Below, piece by piece: positions 7,438-16,351 of a DNA stretch of 64,000 bases. The stretch is from Mycobacterium sp. E1214 (GTDB taxonomy: Bacteria; Actinomycetota; Actinomycetes; Mycobacteriales; Mycobacteriaceae). The position numbers were made by a program, and so were the translations under genes. Position 1 is the stretch's first letter. Each line of letters begins with the position of its first letter. A model generated the notes under the pieces. The model ran no database searches, was not told where the DNA came from, and saw only the letters and a program-made list of their open reading frames with translations. The stretch is taken from positions 1 through 64,000 of the forward strand of contig NZ_LZJC01000013.1 in the NCBI RefSeq assembly GCF_001666755.1, read 5' to 3'.

Positions 7438-7739
7438 CTTGTACGCGGACGCCACGCCAGCTCGAATACGGCTGCGAGTGAGCGCACTGCGCCGCCACCA
7501 CGTCGGCCCAACGCGGCGCGACGCCTTCCCGGTGGTCATATCCACATCGTTTGTTGCACAACGGATTTAATTCGGCCGAGCTGAGGCGGCCGACGACGAT
7601 CCGGCACGCACACCCGCGTTGTGGCGAAGGCGTGCGGGTAGATGGCTCGATTCGGCAGCCATTGTTCCCGGCGGGCGCACGAACGCTCGTGCAGGTGTCG
7701 ACCGCACGACCGTCGGCCCGGGCAGGTTAGATCGTCAGC
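7438..7739. other. intergenic stretch without recognised features
   Basis: 302 bp between two plus-strand hydrolase genes. No frame with coherent codon use or known product; the promoter of the next gene presumably lies in its last 60 bp. Confidence 0.5.
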
Positions 7740-8495
7740 ATGGGCGAACGTGTGACGTTCCAAGGTTCGACTGGCGCGACGCTGGCAGGCGTCGTCGAGG
7801 TGCCGGACGTCGAGGTGCGGGGCTGGGGGGTGTTCGCGCACGGCTTCACCCTCGGCAAGGATTCGCCGGCCGCGGCGCGGATCTGCAAGCAGCTGGCCGC
7901 CGACGGCGTCGGGATGCTGCGCTTCGACGCCCTTGGGCTCGGTGATTCCGAAGGGGACTGGGGCGACGGCTCGTTCACCGTCAAGGCCGACGACATCACC
8001 AAGGCGTGCGAGTTCATGACCAGCCGCGGCTCCCCCGCCGACATCCTGGTCGGGCACTCGTGGGGTGGCGCGGCGGTGCTCGCCGCGGCGGGCCGTTCGC
8101 CGGGCGTTCGGTCGGTGGTGACCGTCGCCGCGCCGGTGGACCCCAGTCATGTCGAGAAGCATTACGACGCGGTCGTCGACCGCTGCCTGACGGAGGGCAG
8201 CGCCGAGTGGATGGTCGGTGGGCGCACGCTGACCCTCAAGCGGGCGTTCGTCGAAGACGTCCGCGTGGCGCAGCTGCACGACAAGATCCGGGGCTTGCGG
8301 TTGCCGCTGCTGATCCTGCACTCGCCCACCGACAACACGGTGGGCATCGAGAACGCGAGTGAGATCTTCCGGTTGGCTCGCCACCCCCGCAGCTTCGTCT
8401 CGTTGGAGGGATCGGATCATTTCCTCACCGCTCGCGGCCAAGCCCACCGGGCGGGGCGGATCATCGGCGCCTGGGCCGACGCCTACCTCGGATGA
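7740..8495 (+). CDS. alpha/beta hydrolase (serine aminopeptidase/acyl-esterase-like)
   Basis: 251 residues. Motifs: FAHGFTLGKDS (oxyanion), RFDALGLGDSEGD, nucleophile elbow VGHSWGGAA, acid in HSPTDNTVG and catalytic His in EGSDHFLT. The sequence resembles the hydrolase half of proteins often linked to OsmC-like peroxidases in actinobacteria; no OsmC domain is attached here. The enzyme is cytosolic and its substrate unknown. Its stop overlaps the next start (ATGA at 8492-8495), so the two are co-translated. Confidence 0.82.
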   Translation: MGERVTFQGSTGATLAGVVEVPDVEVRGWGVFAHGFTLGKDSPAAARICKQLAADGVGMLRFDALGLGDSEGDWGDGSFTVKADDITKACEFMTSRGSPADILVGHSWGGAAVLAAAGRSPGVRSVVTVAAPVDPSHVEKHYDAVVDRCLTEGSAEWMVGGRTLTLKRAFVEDVRVAQLHDKIRGLRLPLLILHSPTDNTVGIENASEIFRLARHPRSFVSLEGSDHFLTARGQAHRAGRIIGAWADAYLG

Positions 8496-9172
8496 CCGTC
8501 CCGCCGGGCGGCGCGGCCCCGCGGCAACCGCTCTACCTGCTGGCCGACAGCCAGCTGCTGTTCTGGGCGCAGCGCGATCGGCCGCTCCTCGAGGCGGCGG
8601 TCGCCGGCCTGCCGCACGACGCGCCGGTGAGCGCGGCCTACATCGGCGCGTCGAATGGCGATCGCCGCGAGTTCTACGAGATCTTCGAGGCCGCCGTCGA
8701 CGCCATCGGCGTCACGGACCGCCGGATGATCGACTCGTCGTTCGGCGCGGTGGACCGCGCCTTCCTGGGACGCGCACGGTTGATCGTTCTCGCCGGCGGT
8801 GACGTGCGGGCCGGCTGGGACACGTTCGTCGAAACCGGCATGCGCGACGTCCTCCTCGACCGGCACGCCGCCGGGGCGGTCCTGGTCGGGGTCTCGGCCG
8901 GCGCCGTCCAGCTCGGGCTCTGCGCCCCGGAACCGGACGGACTCGAACTGCTCCGGCTCGTGCCGATGGTGGTCGACGCCCACGACGAACGAGACGACTG
9001 GGCGCGGCTCACGCGCGCGATCCAGGCGTTCGGCGGGACGGGCCTCGGCATCCCCTCCGGTGGCGGCGTCGTCGTGCGCCCCGATGGTGTGGTCGCCGCC
9101 CTGCGCCGGCCCGCCCACCAGTTCCGTCGCCAGGGCACGCGCGTCGTGCGCACGCTGCTCCCGGCCGAGTGA
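8492..9172 (+). CDS. cyanophycinase-like / peptidase S51 family protein
   Basis: 226 residues. The class I glutamine-amidotransferase-like fold is seen in YLLADSQLLFW, AYIGASNGD, LIVLAGGDVRAGWD and the nucleophile strand GVSAGAVQLG, which carries the serine typical of peptidase E and cyanophycinase. The C-terminal GIPSGGGVVVRPDG resembles the strand after the catalytic His in this family. Known members cleave aspartyl dipeptides or the storage polymer cyanophycin. No cyanophycin synthetase is visible here, so a dipeptidase or other amidase role is equally possible. It is translationally coupled to the preceding hydrolase. Confidence 0.75.
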   Translation: MTVPPGGAAPRQPLYLLADSQLLFWAQRDRPLLEAAVAGLPHDAPVSAAYIGASNGDRREFYEIFEAAVDAIGVTDRRMIDSSFGAVDRAFLGRARLIVLAGGDVRAGWDTFVETGMRDVLLDRHAAGAVLVGVSAGAVQLGLCAPEPDGLELLRLVPMVVDAHDERDDWARLTRAIQAFGGTGLGIPSGGGVVVRPDGVVAALRRPAHQFRRQGTRVVRTLLPAE

Positions 9173-9214
9173 AAACGGGCCCGACACGTCTCACCCGACG
9201 TTAAGCTCCTGCTC

Positions 9215-9904
9215 ATGGGCACAAAGCTGTTGGCCAACGGGCGGGGACGCTGGCTGGCGGTGGCGGCCTCGCTCGTGTTGTCGGCCGGCATGGTCTACGC
9301 CCAGGGCGCAAAGCCGCGCCACATCGAACCACCGGCGGCGGCCCCGTCCAGCGCGACGTCGGTTCCAGCGGCGGCGCCCGCGCCGCCCAACGCGCCGCGG
9401 ACCGCCACGCCCGAAGAGGCGCAGGCCCTTGCGGCCCTGGCCGGGGCCCCGCCCGCGGGCGGCCAGCAGTTCCAGTTCCCGTTGCCCCACGGCGTCGCGC
9501 CCGAGGAGCGGCTGCAGGTCAAGACCATCTGGGCGGCCCGGGCCATCGGCGTGCTCTTCCCGCAGATCACCACCATCTACGGCTACCGGGAGGACCCGTT
9601 GCCGTGGCACCCGAAGGGCTTGGCGATCGACGTGATGATCCCGAATCCGCACAGCCCCGAAGGCATCGAGCTGGGCAACCAGATTGCCGGATACGCGCTG
9701 GCCAACGCCAAGCGGTGGGGCATCAACCACGTGATCTGGCGCCAGAAGATCTATCCGGGTGTCGGCGCGGGCAACTGGACGGCGGATCTGGGCTCGGAGA
9801 CCGCCAACCACTACGACCACGTCCACATCGCGACCGACGGCGGCGGTTACCCGACGGGCCACGAGACCTACTACATCGCTTCGATGACACCGTCCCCGGA
9901 GTGA
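9215..9904 (+). CDS. secreted hedgehog/DD-peptidase-like protein (ARB-07466-type)
   Basis: 229 residues from ATG 9215. Residues 1-30 form a signal peptide (VAASLVLSAGMVYAQG), followed by a Pro/Ala linker to about residue 85. The conserved C-terminal domain contains LPWHPKGLAIDVMIPN and NHYDHVHIATDG, which supply the His, Asp and His-x-His zinc ligands of the LAS/M15-like fold. Such mycobacterial proteins are probably cell-wall peptidases or peptidoglycan-binding relatives; activity is inferred from the intact metal site. It acts outside the membrane. The gene stands 42 bp after the S51 gene. Confidence 0.75.
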   Translation: MGTKLLANGRGRWLAVAASLVLSAGMVYAQGAKPRHIEPPAAAPSSATSVPAAAPAPPNAPRTATPEEAQALAALAGAPPAGGQQFQFPLPHGVAPEERLQVKTIWAARAIGVLFPQITTIYGYREDPLPWHPKGLAIDVMIPNPHSPEGIELGNQIAGYALANAKRWGINHVIWRQKIYPGVGAGNWTADLGSETANHYDHVHIATDGGGYPTGHETYYIASMTPSPE

Positions 9905-10110
9905 CTCGCGCAACGCGTTGCGGCGCAACGGCATCGGGCGTGCAGCGGTTGATGCGCCACCGCCGGCCCGCGCCCTGACGCACATTGCTGTGCGCCGACA
10001 TCGCCGACCGCGTTTCAGTTTGCCAGCCTTTGCACAATCGCCGCGCGCACTCATAGTGCGGGCTGCATAATGATGCCGTTAACCCCTCACCGAACGAAAG
10101 AGACAACGAG

Positions 10111-10419
10111 ATGTCCATTTGCCGACTTCCCTTATTAGCGATTCCGGCCGTGGTTGCTGCCGCGCTGACCGTGGGTAGCGGAGTCGCCGCCGCCGACGAC
10201 GACGGTTACCTGGCCCAACTGAAGAAGATCGGCGTGACGTGGCAGTCGGGCGGCGAAAGCTCGCTGATCTCGCTCGGCCACGCCATCTGCTCGGACCGCG
10301 CCGCGGGCAAGACCCCGGACGAGCTGGCCAACGACGTCAAGTCCGGCCTGAACAGCTCCTTCTCCTACGGGGACGCGACCGCGATCGTCAGCGCCGCGGA
10401 ATCGAATTACTGCCCGTAA
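10111..10419 (+). CDS. DUF732-family secreted protein
   Basis: 102 residues. A signal peptide (LLAIPAVVAAALTVGSGVAAA) is followed by DDDGYLAQLKKIG, GHAICSDRAAGKTPDEL and a terminal ESNYCP, the hallmark pattern of mycobacterial DUF732 with two cysteines that probably form a disulfide. A purine-rich ribosome site (AAAGAGACAACGAG) lies just upstream. These are small exported proteins of unknown function and occur in many copies in mycobacteria. It converges with the next gene, leaving 19 bp. Confidence 0.88.
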   Translation: MSICRLPLLAIPAVVAAALTVGSGVAAADDDGYLAQLKKIGVTWQSGGESSLISLGHAICSDRAAGKTPDELANDVKSGLNSSFSYGDATAIVSAAESNYCP

Positions 10420-10438
10420 TCGTCCGGGCTCACCCGGC

Positions 10439-10945
10439 TCACGCCGCGGCGATCGCGGCCACCGGCATCTCCACGCTGCCCTTGCAGGGGCCGTCGGCGA
10501 TGTCGGTGTGCCACGTCCCGCGCAACGACCCGTCGGCCTGCGGCGTGTAGAACGCCCACGACCTCGCGGGCGCCCACGCCTTCGGGACGCCCGCACCCAT
10601 GTAGCAATCCCACTGGAAATCGAAGTGTTCGACCCACCTGGCGCCGTCCCAGACGTAGCGCGAGGGCTGGGGCAGCGTCGGGTTCTTCGGGACGGGACCG
10701 TTGGTCGCGGTCGCCACGCAGCGACCTGACGCACAGCTGGTGACGAACAGGTAGTCGGCGCGAAAGGTCGGTTCGGCCTGGGCGGCGGCCACGCTGGTGC
10801 CCGACTTGTCGGCCGCGTAGCGCACCAACGAGTACGTCCCGTTCCAGGCGGGTGCGGCCGCCCGGGCCGGCCACCCCAAAGCTATGAGGGAGACAATCGC
10901 GGTGCTCAGCGCCGCGACGGCACGTTGACCCGCCCGCCGGTCCAC
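10439..10945 (-). CDS. conserved mycobacterial secreted protein
   Basis: 168 residues from GTG 10945. The signal peptide covers residues 1-30 (AALSTAIVSLIALG, cleavage after ARA). The mature domain opens with WNGTYSLVRYA and has cysteines in TSCASGRC, WDCYMG and GPCKG, compatible with two disulfides. The WNGTY...W...G.W pattern is common in exported lipocalin-like proteins of mycobacteria, but I do not know its function. It converges with the DUF732 gene. No operon partner is evident. Confidence 0.72.
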   Translation of the reverse strand: MDRRAGQRAVAALSTAIVSLIALGWPARAAAPAWNGTYSLVRYAADKSGTSVAAAQAEPTFRADYLFVTSCASGRCVATATNGPVPKNPTLPQPSRYVWDGARWVEHFDFQWDCYMGAGVPKAWAPARSWAFYTPQADGSLRGTWHTDIADGPCKGSVEMPVAAIAAA

Positions 10946-11009
10946 CGGTTCATGGTGACGGGTCGACGACGCGGCCAGGTATCGGCGCGGACACGATCGC
11001 GCCGCCGGT

Positions 11010-11546
11010 TCACGGCCGACGCAGCAAGAACAGCGCGTAGGCGGCGAGGGATTGCGCGTCGACCAGCTCCCCCGAGCGGATCATCCGTTCGACCTCCTCG
11101 CGCGTGAACCATGCGCTGCGCATGTCTTGCTCCTCGTGTTCGCGGTTCGCCTCCCCCTCGGCGATCCCGGTGGCCAGGAACACCCAGCCACGCTGGCTGG
11201 TCATTCCCGGAGCGACGTCGAGCAGCCCGAGCGCCTCGAACGACGTTGCCGACAATCCCGTTTCCTCGCGCAGCTCGCGCGCGGCCAGCTCCGCCGGCTC
11301 CGCGTCGGCGAGATCGGGCGCGGTCCCCTGGGGGAACTCCCAGCGCCGCGCGCCCAGCGGGTAGCGGTACTGCTCGACCAGCCGAAATCGCCGCCCGTCG
11401 AAAGGCAGAACCAGCGCGTAGGTCGGCTTGTCGATCACGCCGTAGATACCCGGACTGCCGTCGGGGCGGCGGATGTCGTCCTCCCGCAGCACCATCCACG
11501 GGTTCCGGTAGACCTCGCGGCTGGCGAGGCGTTCGATGAAAGTCAC
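11010..11546 (-). CDS. Nudix hydrolase (ADP-ribose pyrophosphatase-like)
   Basis: 178 residues from GTG 11546; an in-frame ATG at 11567 would add seven. The Nudix box appears as AELAARELREETGL (REUxEExGU), preceded by RWEFPQGTA, and the wider pattern YRYPLGARRWEFPQG is typical of nucleoside-diphosphate-sugar pyrophosphatases of the NudF type. It would hydrolyse ADP-ribose or a related nucleotide with Mg2+ bound by the glutamates. It is divergent from the NTF2-like gene with 45 bp between the starts, so they share a promoter region. Confidence 0.85.
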   Translation of the reverse strand: MTFIERLASREVYRNPWMVLREDDIRRPDGSPGIYGVIDKPTYALVLPFDGRRFRLVEQYRYPLGARRWEFPQGTAPDLADAEPAELAARELREETGLSATSFEALGLLDVAPGMTSQRGWVFLATGIAEGEANREHEEQDMRSAWFTREEVERMIRSGELVDAQSLAAYALFLLRRP

Positions 11547-11591
11547 GCAGCCAGTATCGCCGCCCATGCGGCCGGTGTAGCGTCGCAAGCC

Positions 11592-11963
11592 ATGCCGTCC
11601 CAGGAAGCCATTGCGCAGACCGTTCATCGCTACCTCGACCTCGTCGCCACGGGGACCGCCGACGAGATCGTCGCCCTGTACGCCGCCGACGCCACCGTCG
11701 AGGACCCGATCGGCTCGGACCTGCGGCGCGGCCCGGAGTCGATCCGCGAGTTCTACGCCGGATTCCAGGACATGAAGAAAGAGACCGAACTCGCCGAAAT
11801 CCGGGCTGTGGGAAGCGAAGTCGCATTCTTCTGGCACCTCACGCTCGACGCGGGCGGCACCCGGACCCGCATCTCCCCTATCTCGATCATGGCGTTCGAC
11901 GAGGACGCCAAGATCACGTCGATGCGGGCGTTCTGGACACCCGCCGACGTCAAGGTGCTCTAG
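11592..11963 (+). CDS. NTF2-like/steroid isomerase-type protein
   Basis: 123 residues. The family pattern is clear: VHRYLDLVATGTADEIVALY, DATVEDPIGSD (the DP motif with the Asp that acts in ketosteroid isomerases), IREFYAGF and ISIMAFDEDAKITSMRAFW. The members I recall include delta-5-3-ketosteroid isomerase, limonene-epoxide hydrolase and SnoaL cyclases; mycobacteria carry several linked to steroid or lipid metabolism. An isomerase role is plausible but not proven. It ends 6 bp before the convergent gene. Confidence 0.78.
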   Translation: MPSQEAIAQTVHRYLDLVATGTADEIVALYAADATVEDPIGSDLRRGPESIREFYAGFQDMKKETELAEIRAVGSEVAFFWHLTLDAGGTRTRISPISIMAFDEDAKITSMRAFWTPADVKVL

Positions 11964-11969
11964 CGCCGC

Positions 11970-12955
11970 TCAGCTCGGGATGCGGCCCAGGATGCCGGAC
12001 ACGATGGCGGCCGCGTCATCGCCGAGATTGCGGCCGATGACGTCGACGTCGACCACGACGTTCGCCTTGGCCGCCACGGCCCGCAGCGCGGCCGTGTCCT
12101 GGCTGCCGACGTCGGTGGACCGGCCGTTTTGCAGCACCGCGCTCAACGGGGTGCGTATCGACGTCACGGGGCCCGCTTCGACGGGGGCCCCGACGGTGTA
12201 CACGCCGGAGACGCCGCCGTGCGCGTAGGTCAGCGGCTTGCCTGCGCAACCGCGGATGTGGTTGACGGTGCTGGCCACGAACTCTTTGCGGCGGCGGCAT
12301 TGTCGAACGTCGCCACGAACTCGGACACCCCATGCGGAAAGCCGTTGGTGTGCTGACTGAGGTCCACCCCGTAGATCGCGCGGTACCCGCTATCGCGATA
12401 GGAGGCGGTCAAGCCGTTAAACACGGCGTCGGTGCATTCGGGTGGGGCGAAGCTGTCGCCCGGTTGTAGGTCGTGGGTCTGCGTCCAGGTTCTGATCGGG
12501 TACATGTCGGGCGCCTTGATGAGGTCGGCGACGTCCTCGGGGGTGAGCACCAGCGACTGCAGACCGGCGGCCGTCACCGACGGCTCGGGCGGCGCTGCGC
12601 TCGGCGCCGGCGCGGCAGCCGCGGTGCCGCCGGGGGCCGGCCGCGCGGGTTGGCCACCGTGCCGGTCGCCGAGGGTGGTCCACAGCACGACCGCCACGAC
12701 CGCCAGGATGGTGAACACGTACGACAGCGTCAGCCCGACCAGTGCGCGGTTGCGGCCGGGCTCGTCGCGTCGGCGGATGTCGCGCAGTGCGAAATGGCCC
12801 AGCACCGCGCCGACCGGCGCCAGCAGGAACGCGAACACCACCGACAGGGTGGCCAGGGTGTTGACCTCGGGCGCCGGTGGCGGCGGCGCAGCGGGTGGGG
12901 GCGCGTGCGGGTCGAAGGGATTTGGCCAGCCGGGGCCGGGCCAGTTGGCCGTCAT
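11970..12955 (-). pseudogene. DUF4190/PknH_C-like sensor membrane protein, frameshifted
   Basis: From ATG 12955 the frame encodes a Pro-rich head, two hydrophobic helices (TLATLSVVFAFLLAPVGAVL and TLSYVFTILAVVAVVLW) of the DUF4190 type, a Pro/Ala linker, and an extracytoplasmic domain like the PknH sensor domain (LVLTPEDVADLIKA, SFAPPECTDAVFNG). Near 12283-12290 the frame is lost: GCAAAGAGTTCGTG reads AKSS, whereas the next phase gives FVASTVNHIRGCAGKPLTY and continues to a proper end at 11970. One added G would restore AKEFVAST. This is either a true 1-bp deletion or a sequencing error. Its ATG overlaps the stop of the upstream gene (ATGA). Confidence 0.8.
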
Positions 12956-13737
12956 GAGAACGGGTCGAAGTCGTGGTCGTCGCGCGGTGTCGCCGCCGGC
13001 GGCGGTGCGGGGCCGGCGGCCGGTTGCGCGAAGGCCGTCGGAGGCGGAAACCCTGGTATTGCAAGCGGTTTCGGTTTGGTGGCGCCGCCGAAGTAGGCGT
13101 TCGACGGGGGCAGTGCCAGCAGGACCGCGGCCGCGACGGCGAGGATGACCGTCACGACGGCGCCCACCTGGAGCAGCTGGGCGAACCACGCGACGGAGCG
13201 TGCCGGGTCGAACGCGAGGACGGCCGCCGCCGCTCCGACGGCGACGCCGCAGACGACCCAGCTGGCGACCCGCGCCCAGCGGCGGCCGCGCTCGTCGAGC
13301 ACGCCCAGCGACACCACCGCCGCGGCGACGACCACCAGCGCGGACGCCCCGCCGACCAGCAGCGGCCCGGGCGGCCCGCCCGGCTGCGCGCGGAAACTCG
13401 GGATCGACGCCAGCACCGCGATGGCCGCGCTGATCAGCAGCGCCGCGATGCCGCCGAGGGCGTAGCTGCCGCCGAACACGGTGGCGGGCGACGCGGCCGC
13501 GCGGGTGGGCGGCGCCGCCGCGGGGAAGGCCGGCGGCGGGTGACGCGAGACTTGAGATTGCACCGGCGGTGCGGGCCGCGGTGGCGGCGGCGGGAACCCG
13601 GGTCGCGGTGGCGGGAAGCCGGGCCGCGGTTGGGGCGGCGGGGGTAACGGACGCGACGGCGGGCCGAACGCTGTCGGCGGCGCGGCCGGCTCGGGGCTGA
13701 ACGGGTCGAACGACGGATCGTGCGGCGGCTGGGCCAT
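12952..13737 (-). CDS. proline-rich four-helix membrane protein
   Basis: 261 residues from ATG 13737, two bases after the stop of the large secreted protein gene. Residues 1-75 are almost all Pro, Ala, Phe and Arg (PPPPPQPRPGFPPPRPGF), probably cytoplasmic. Four hydrophobic helices follow (LGGIAALLISAAIAVLA, LVVVAAAVVSLGVL, VASWVVCGVAVGAAAAVLAF and VGAVVTVILAVAAAVLLALP), then a Pro-rich tail ending DDHDFDPFS. The head and tail share a DPFS element. No enzymatic motif. It is the middle member of a three-gene operon and could be the membrane partner of the large exported protein. Confidence 0.72.
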   Translation of the reverse strand: MAQPPHDPSFDPFSPEPAAPPTAFGPPSRPLPPPPQPRPGFPPPRPGFPPPPPRPAPPVQSQVSRHPPPAFPAAAPPTRAAASPATVFGGSYALGGIAALLISAAIAVLASIPSFRAQPGGPPGPLLVGGASALVVVAAAVVSLGVLDERGRRWARVASWVVCGVAVGAAAAVLAFDPARSVAWFAQLLQVGAVVTVILAVAAAVLLALPPSNAYFGGATKPKPLAIPGFPPPTAFAQPAAGPAPPPAATPRDDHDFDPFS

Positions 13738-13739
13738 GC

Positions 13740-16271
13740 TCAGCGTCCCCCGACGAACCCGGCACGGCGCCGGCGCCACCACAGCCAGCCACCCACACCG
13801 ACCCAGGCGGCCAACGGCACCGTGATCACGGCGTACATCAGCGGGCTGAGCGACGTGCCGAACAGCGACTTGGGCAGCGGCGCATACAGACTCGGGGCGC
13901 CCTTCCAGACGTCGGCCATCGGCCGCTCACTGGTCAGGCCGCCGAGCCACACCTGCTGTTCGTTGTTCTCGAAGCGCGGACCGAACACCGACTCGCTCGC
14001 CGTCGTCGGGAGCGTCGGGTGGTCCTTGGCGAAGTCCTTGGGCGTCATGTTGACCATCGGGATGTTCGTGAAATCGACGCCGCCGATCGTCAACTTCCAC
14101 GTGGTGCGGTCACCGGTCTGCCAGGTGTAGGTGGCGTCGCCCTCGTAGAACGACTTGCGATAGCGCGCGTAGAGCTCTTGCGGGCTCCACGGTTCCTTCG
14201 AGGTCCAGGAGTCGATGTTGCCCGAATCGATGATCTTGGAATAGGCCGTGGCCTTGGTGGCGCTGCGCTGCCGATACCATTCGGCCGCGATCCGGCTCGC
14301 GTAGACGCGCCGCAGGTCGGCGTACTCGGGCGCGTGGTTCACGGCGTCGACGATCTTCGGCAGGATCGTGGTCCGATACAGGTCGTCGTTTTGCCGCGTG
14401 ATCGCCTGGTCCTGGCCCGGGCATCCGATGCCCGGCTTGAGGTCGGTGCCCTCGATCTCGAGCTTGACGTCCAACGGCGCGTCGAGGATGTACATCGAAT
14501 CACCGTCAGCGGCCACGCTCGCCGGTAACGGCACGATCCACTTGCGTTGCGGCGAAAAGCATTTCGCCCCCTGCAGCGCGTCGAGGAAGCGCCGGCCGTC
14601 CGGGACGGCCGGGTCGACCAGCTTGGCCGTCGCCTGCTTCATCGTGTAGTCGGCCTCCAACAGGATGCGCCCGGCGTCGGTCCGGCCGAACTGAGCGTCG
14701 ATGATGCGATCGGGTTCGTTGGGGTTCAGGTTCACGGTGAACGACGACGGCGGCAGCGCCAGCCAGACGAAGAACGAGTCGGAGGCCATGTAGGAGTTCG
14801 CGCGGCCCCCGAACGACGGCGCGGTGCCCGGGTCGGTGTTGGCGGCGAACGCGTACCGCACGCCGCTGCCGTTGTACGCGGTGTCGGAGATGTAGCGCAG
14901 CTGCAGCGTGGAGAAGTCGACGCCGCCGAGGACGCTCGGCAGTGCGCCGGTCACTCCGTTGGCGACGCCCGCGCCCACCCCGTTCACCACCCCGCCGACG
15001 ACGCCGCCCACGACGCCGCCGGTGATGCCGGCGACCACGTTGGGCACGCCGCTGGCGGCGGCCGCGAGCAGCTTGCCGAAGGTGAGGGCCCAGGTGTTGG
15101 CCGCGGCGACGGGACCGTTCACGATTGCCGCGGGTATCGGGCCGAGGTTCGGTATGCCGGGCCTGGCAGGGGCCTGGGGGGCGGGCACCTGGTGGGGAAC
15201 CTGCTGCTCACGCGGCACGGGCTGCTGCCGCGGCACCGGCTGCTGCTGCGGCGCGGGTTGTTGGGGAGCCGGCTGCTGCTGCGGCGCGGGTTGTTGGGGA
15301 GCCGGCTGCTGTTGGGGCGCCGGCTGCTGCTGTGGCGCGGGCTGCTGCTGGGGGGCGGGCTGCTGCTGCGGGTTGATCTGGCTTTGCAGCAGTTGGTTGA
15401 CCCACTCGTCCTCGATGGCCTCCTCGGGCGAGTCGGCCGACTGCTCGGTGGTTTCGCTGCCCCCGCCGTCCACGGGCTTCTGCCCGCCGCTTGCCAGCAC
15501 GCCGGTCCCCGGCGGTTGCGCTTGCGGCGCGACGTTCAAGAACCGCTTCTCGATCGCCGGAGGCTCCTTCAAACCCAGCTCGTTACCGATCTCCGTCGCC
15601 GCCTTATCGATTCCCTTCAACGTCTTGGGCAAGGGGCGGCTGTCGAAGAGGATCCCCGGGTGCAGGTGGTTGTCCTGGCAGTACTTGAGAAAGTCCTTGA
15701 GCTGGTCCCGTCCCACGGAACCCGTCTTGAAATCCCACAGCCAGTTCCTGCCCTGCGCCCACAACTCGGGTTCGTTCAGGGCGTCCGGGCGCCGGTTGAC
15801 GTCGCTGTTCGGCAGCCTTTGATTGAACCGCCAGTCGCCATTGTCGTTGTTGAAATACGACTGCCCCTTGGCGACTTGCTCGAATGTGGTGCCGATGTGA
15901 TTGCTGTTGTAGAGGCTGACGTATTGCTTCCGATACTTCTCCCAGGTCAATGGCTTTGCCACGTTCGGGGCCCGTTGTTCCTGATAGATCTTCCAATTCT
16001 GGAAGAGATTCTCTTTGGTGCCCCACGGCGCGAGGTTCTGCAAATCCATGTTGAGCAACGCGGCGGCGCTGGGTTCGGGGACGCTGAGGAGGCCGTTGGC
16101 CGACGGATAGTTGTAGGCAACCGGCGGGCCGTGCATCGGGTCGTCCACCGAATAACCGGGCAGGGGTTGTGGATCGGCGATCGCGGGCGCCGCGGGCACC
16201 AGGAGCGCGATGAGCACCAGGACCAATACGGCTGCGGTGCAACGCCGTCCGGTCCGCCCCAGCCATCGCAT
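13740..16271 (-). CDS. large secreted, C-terminally anchored protein with a possible PD-(D/E)xK nuclease-like segment
   Basis: 843 residues. Signal peptide 1-32 (VLVLVLIALLVPAAPAIA). Residues 40-240 are a conserved-looking globular region in which RRPDALNEPEL (D163) and WLWDFKTG (D180, K182), then RDQLKDFLKYC (Q190), follow the order D...DxK...Q of PD-(D/E)xK or restriction-fold toxins; this reading is mine. Residues 299-372 are PQQQPA repeats. A Gly-Val-rich stretch (GGVVGGVVGGVVNGV) follows, then a large second domain (about 450-790) of unknown type. One C-terminal transmembrane helix and an Arg tail (WLWWRRRRAG) anchor it. It heads the operon with the two membrane proteins downstream. I recognise no named family. 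Confidence 0.72.
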   Translation of the reverse strand: MRWLGRTGRRCTAAVLVLVLIALLVPAAPAIADPQPLPGYSVDDPMHGPPVAYNYPSANGLLSVPEPSAAALLNMDLQNLAPWGTKENLFQNWKIYQEQRAPNVAKPLTWEKYRKQYVSLYNSNHIGTTFEQVAKGQSYFNNDNGDWRFNQRLPNSDVNRRPDALNEPELWAQGRNWLWDFKTGSVGRDQLKDFLKYCQDNHLHPGILFDSRPLPKTLKGIDKAATEIGNELGLKEPPAIEKRFLNVAPQAQPPGTGVLASGGQKPVDGGGSETTEQSADSPEEAIEDEWVNQLLQSQINPQQQPAPQQQPAPQQQPAPQQQPAPQQPAPQQQPAPQQPAPQQQPVPRQQPVPREQQVPHQVPAPQAPARPGIPNLGPIPAAIVNGPVAAANTWALTFGKLLAAAASGVPNVVAGITGGVVGGVVGGVVNGVGAGVANGVTGALPSVLGGVDFSTLQLRYISDTAYNGSGVRYAFAANTDPGTAPSFGGRANSYMASDSFFVWLALPPSSFTVNLNPNEPDRIIDAQFGRTDAGRILLEADYTMKQATAKLVDPAVPDGRRFLDALQGAKCFSPQRKWIVPLPASVAADGDSMYILDAPLDVKLEIEGTDLKPGIGCPGQDQAITRQNDDLYRTTILPKIVDAVNHAPEYADLRRVYASRIAAEWYRQRSATKATAYSKIIDSGNIDSWTSKEPWSPQELYARYRKSFYEGDATYTWQTGDRTTWKLTIGGVDFTNIPMVNMTPKDFAKDHPTLPTTASESVFGPRFENNEQQVWLGGLTSERPMADVWKGAPSLYAPLPKSLFGTSLSPLMYAVITVPLAAWVGVGGWLWWRRRRAGFVGGR
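15180..15374 (-). repeat. coding PQQQPA repeat tract
   Basis: About ten imperfect 15-18-bp units encode PQQQPA, PQQPA, PQQQPV and PREQQV. The tract is an unstructured linker between the two domains of the large secreted protein. Slipped-strand length change would stay in frame because units are multiples of three. Confidence 0.85.
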
Positions 16272-16351
16272 GGCCCACCCCCAAATTCCGCCTGCGCCGC
16301 GCGCCCGGGAAACCTAACTCAACCTAGTCACGGCGACTCTGTCCGTGCAAT

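Noticed and set aside
15180..15374. non-coding satellite or CRISPR
   Set aside because: The repeats are in-frame PQQQPA codons inside a clear coding region.
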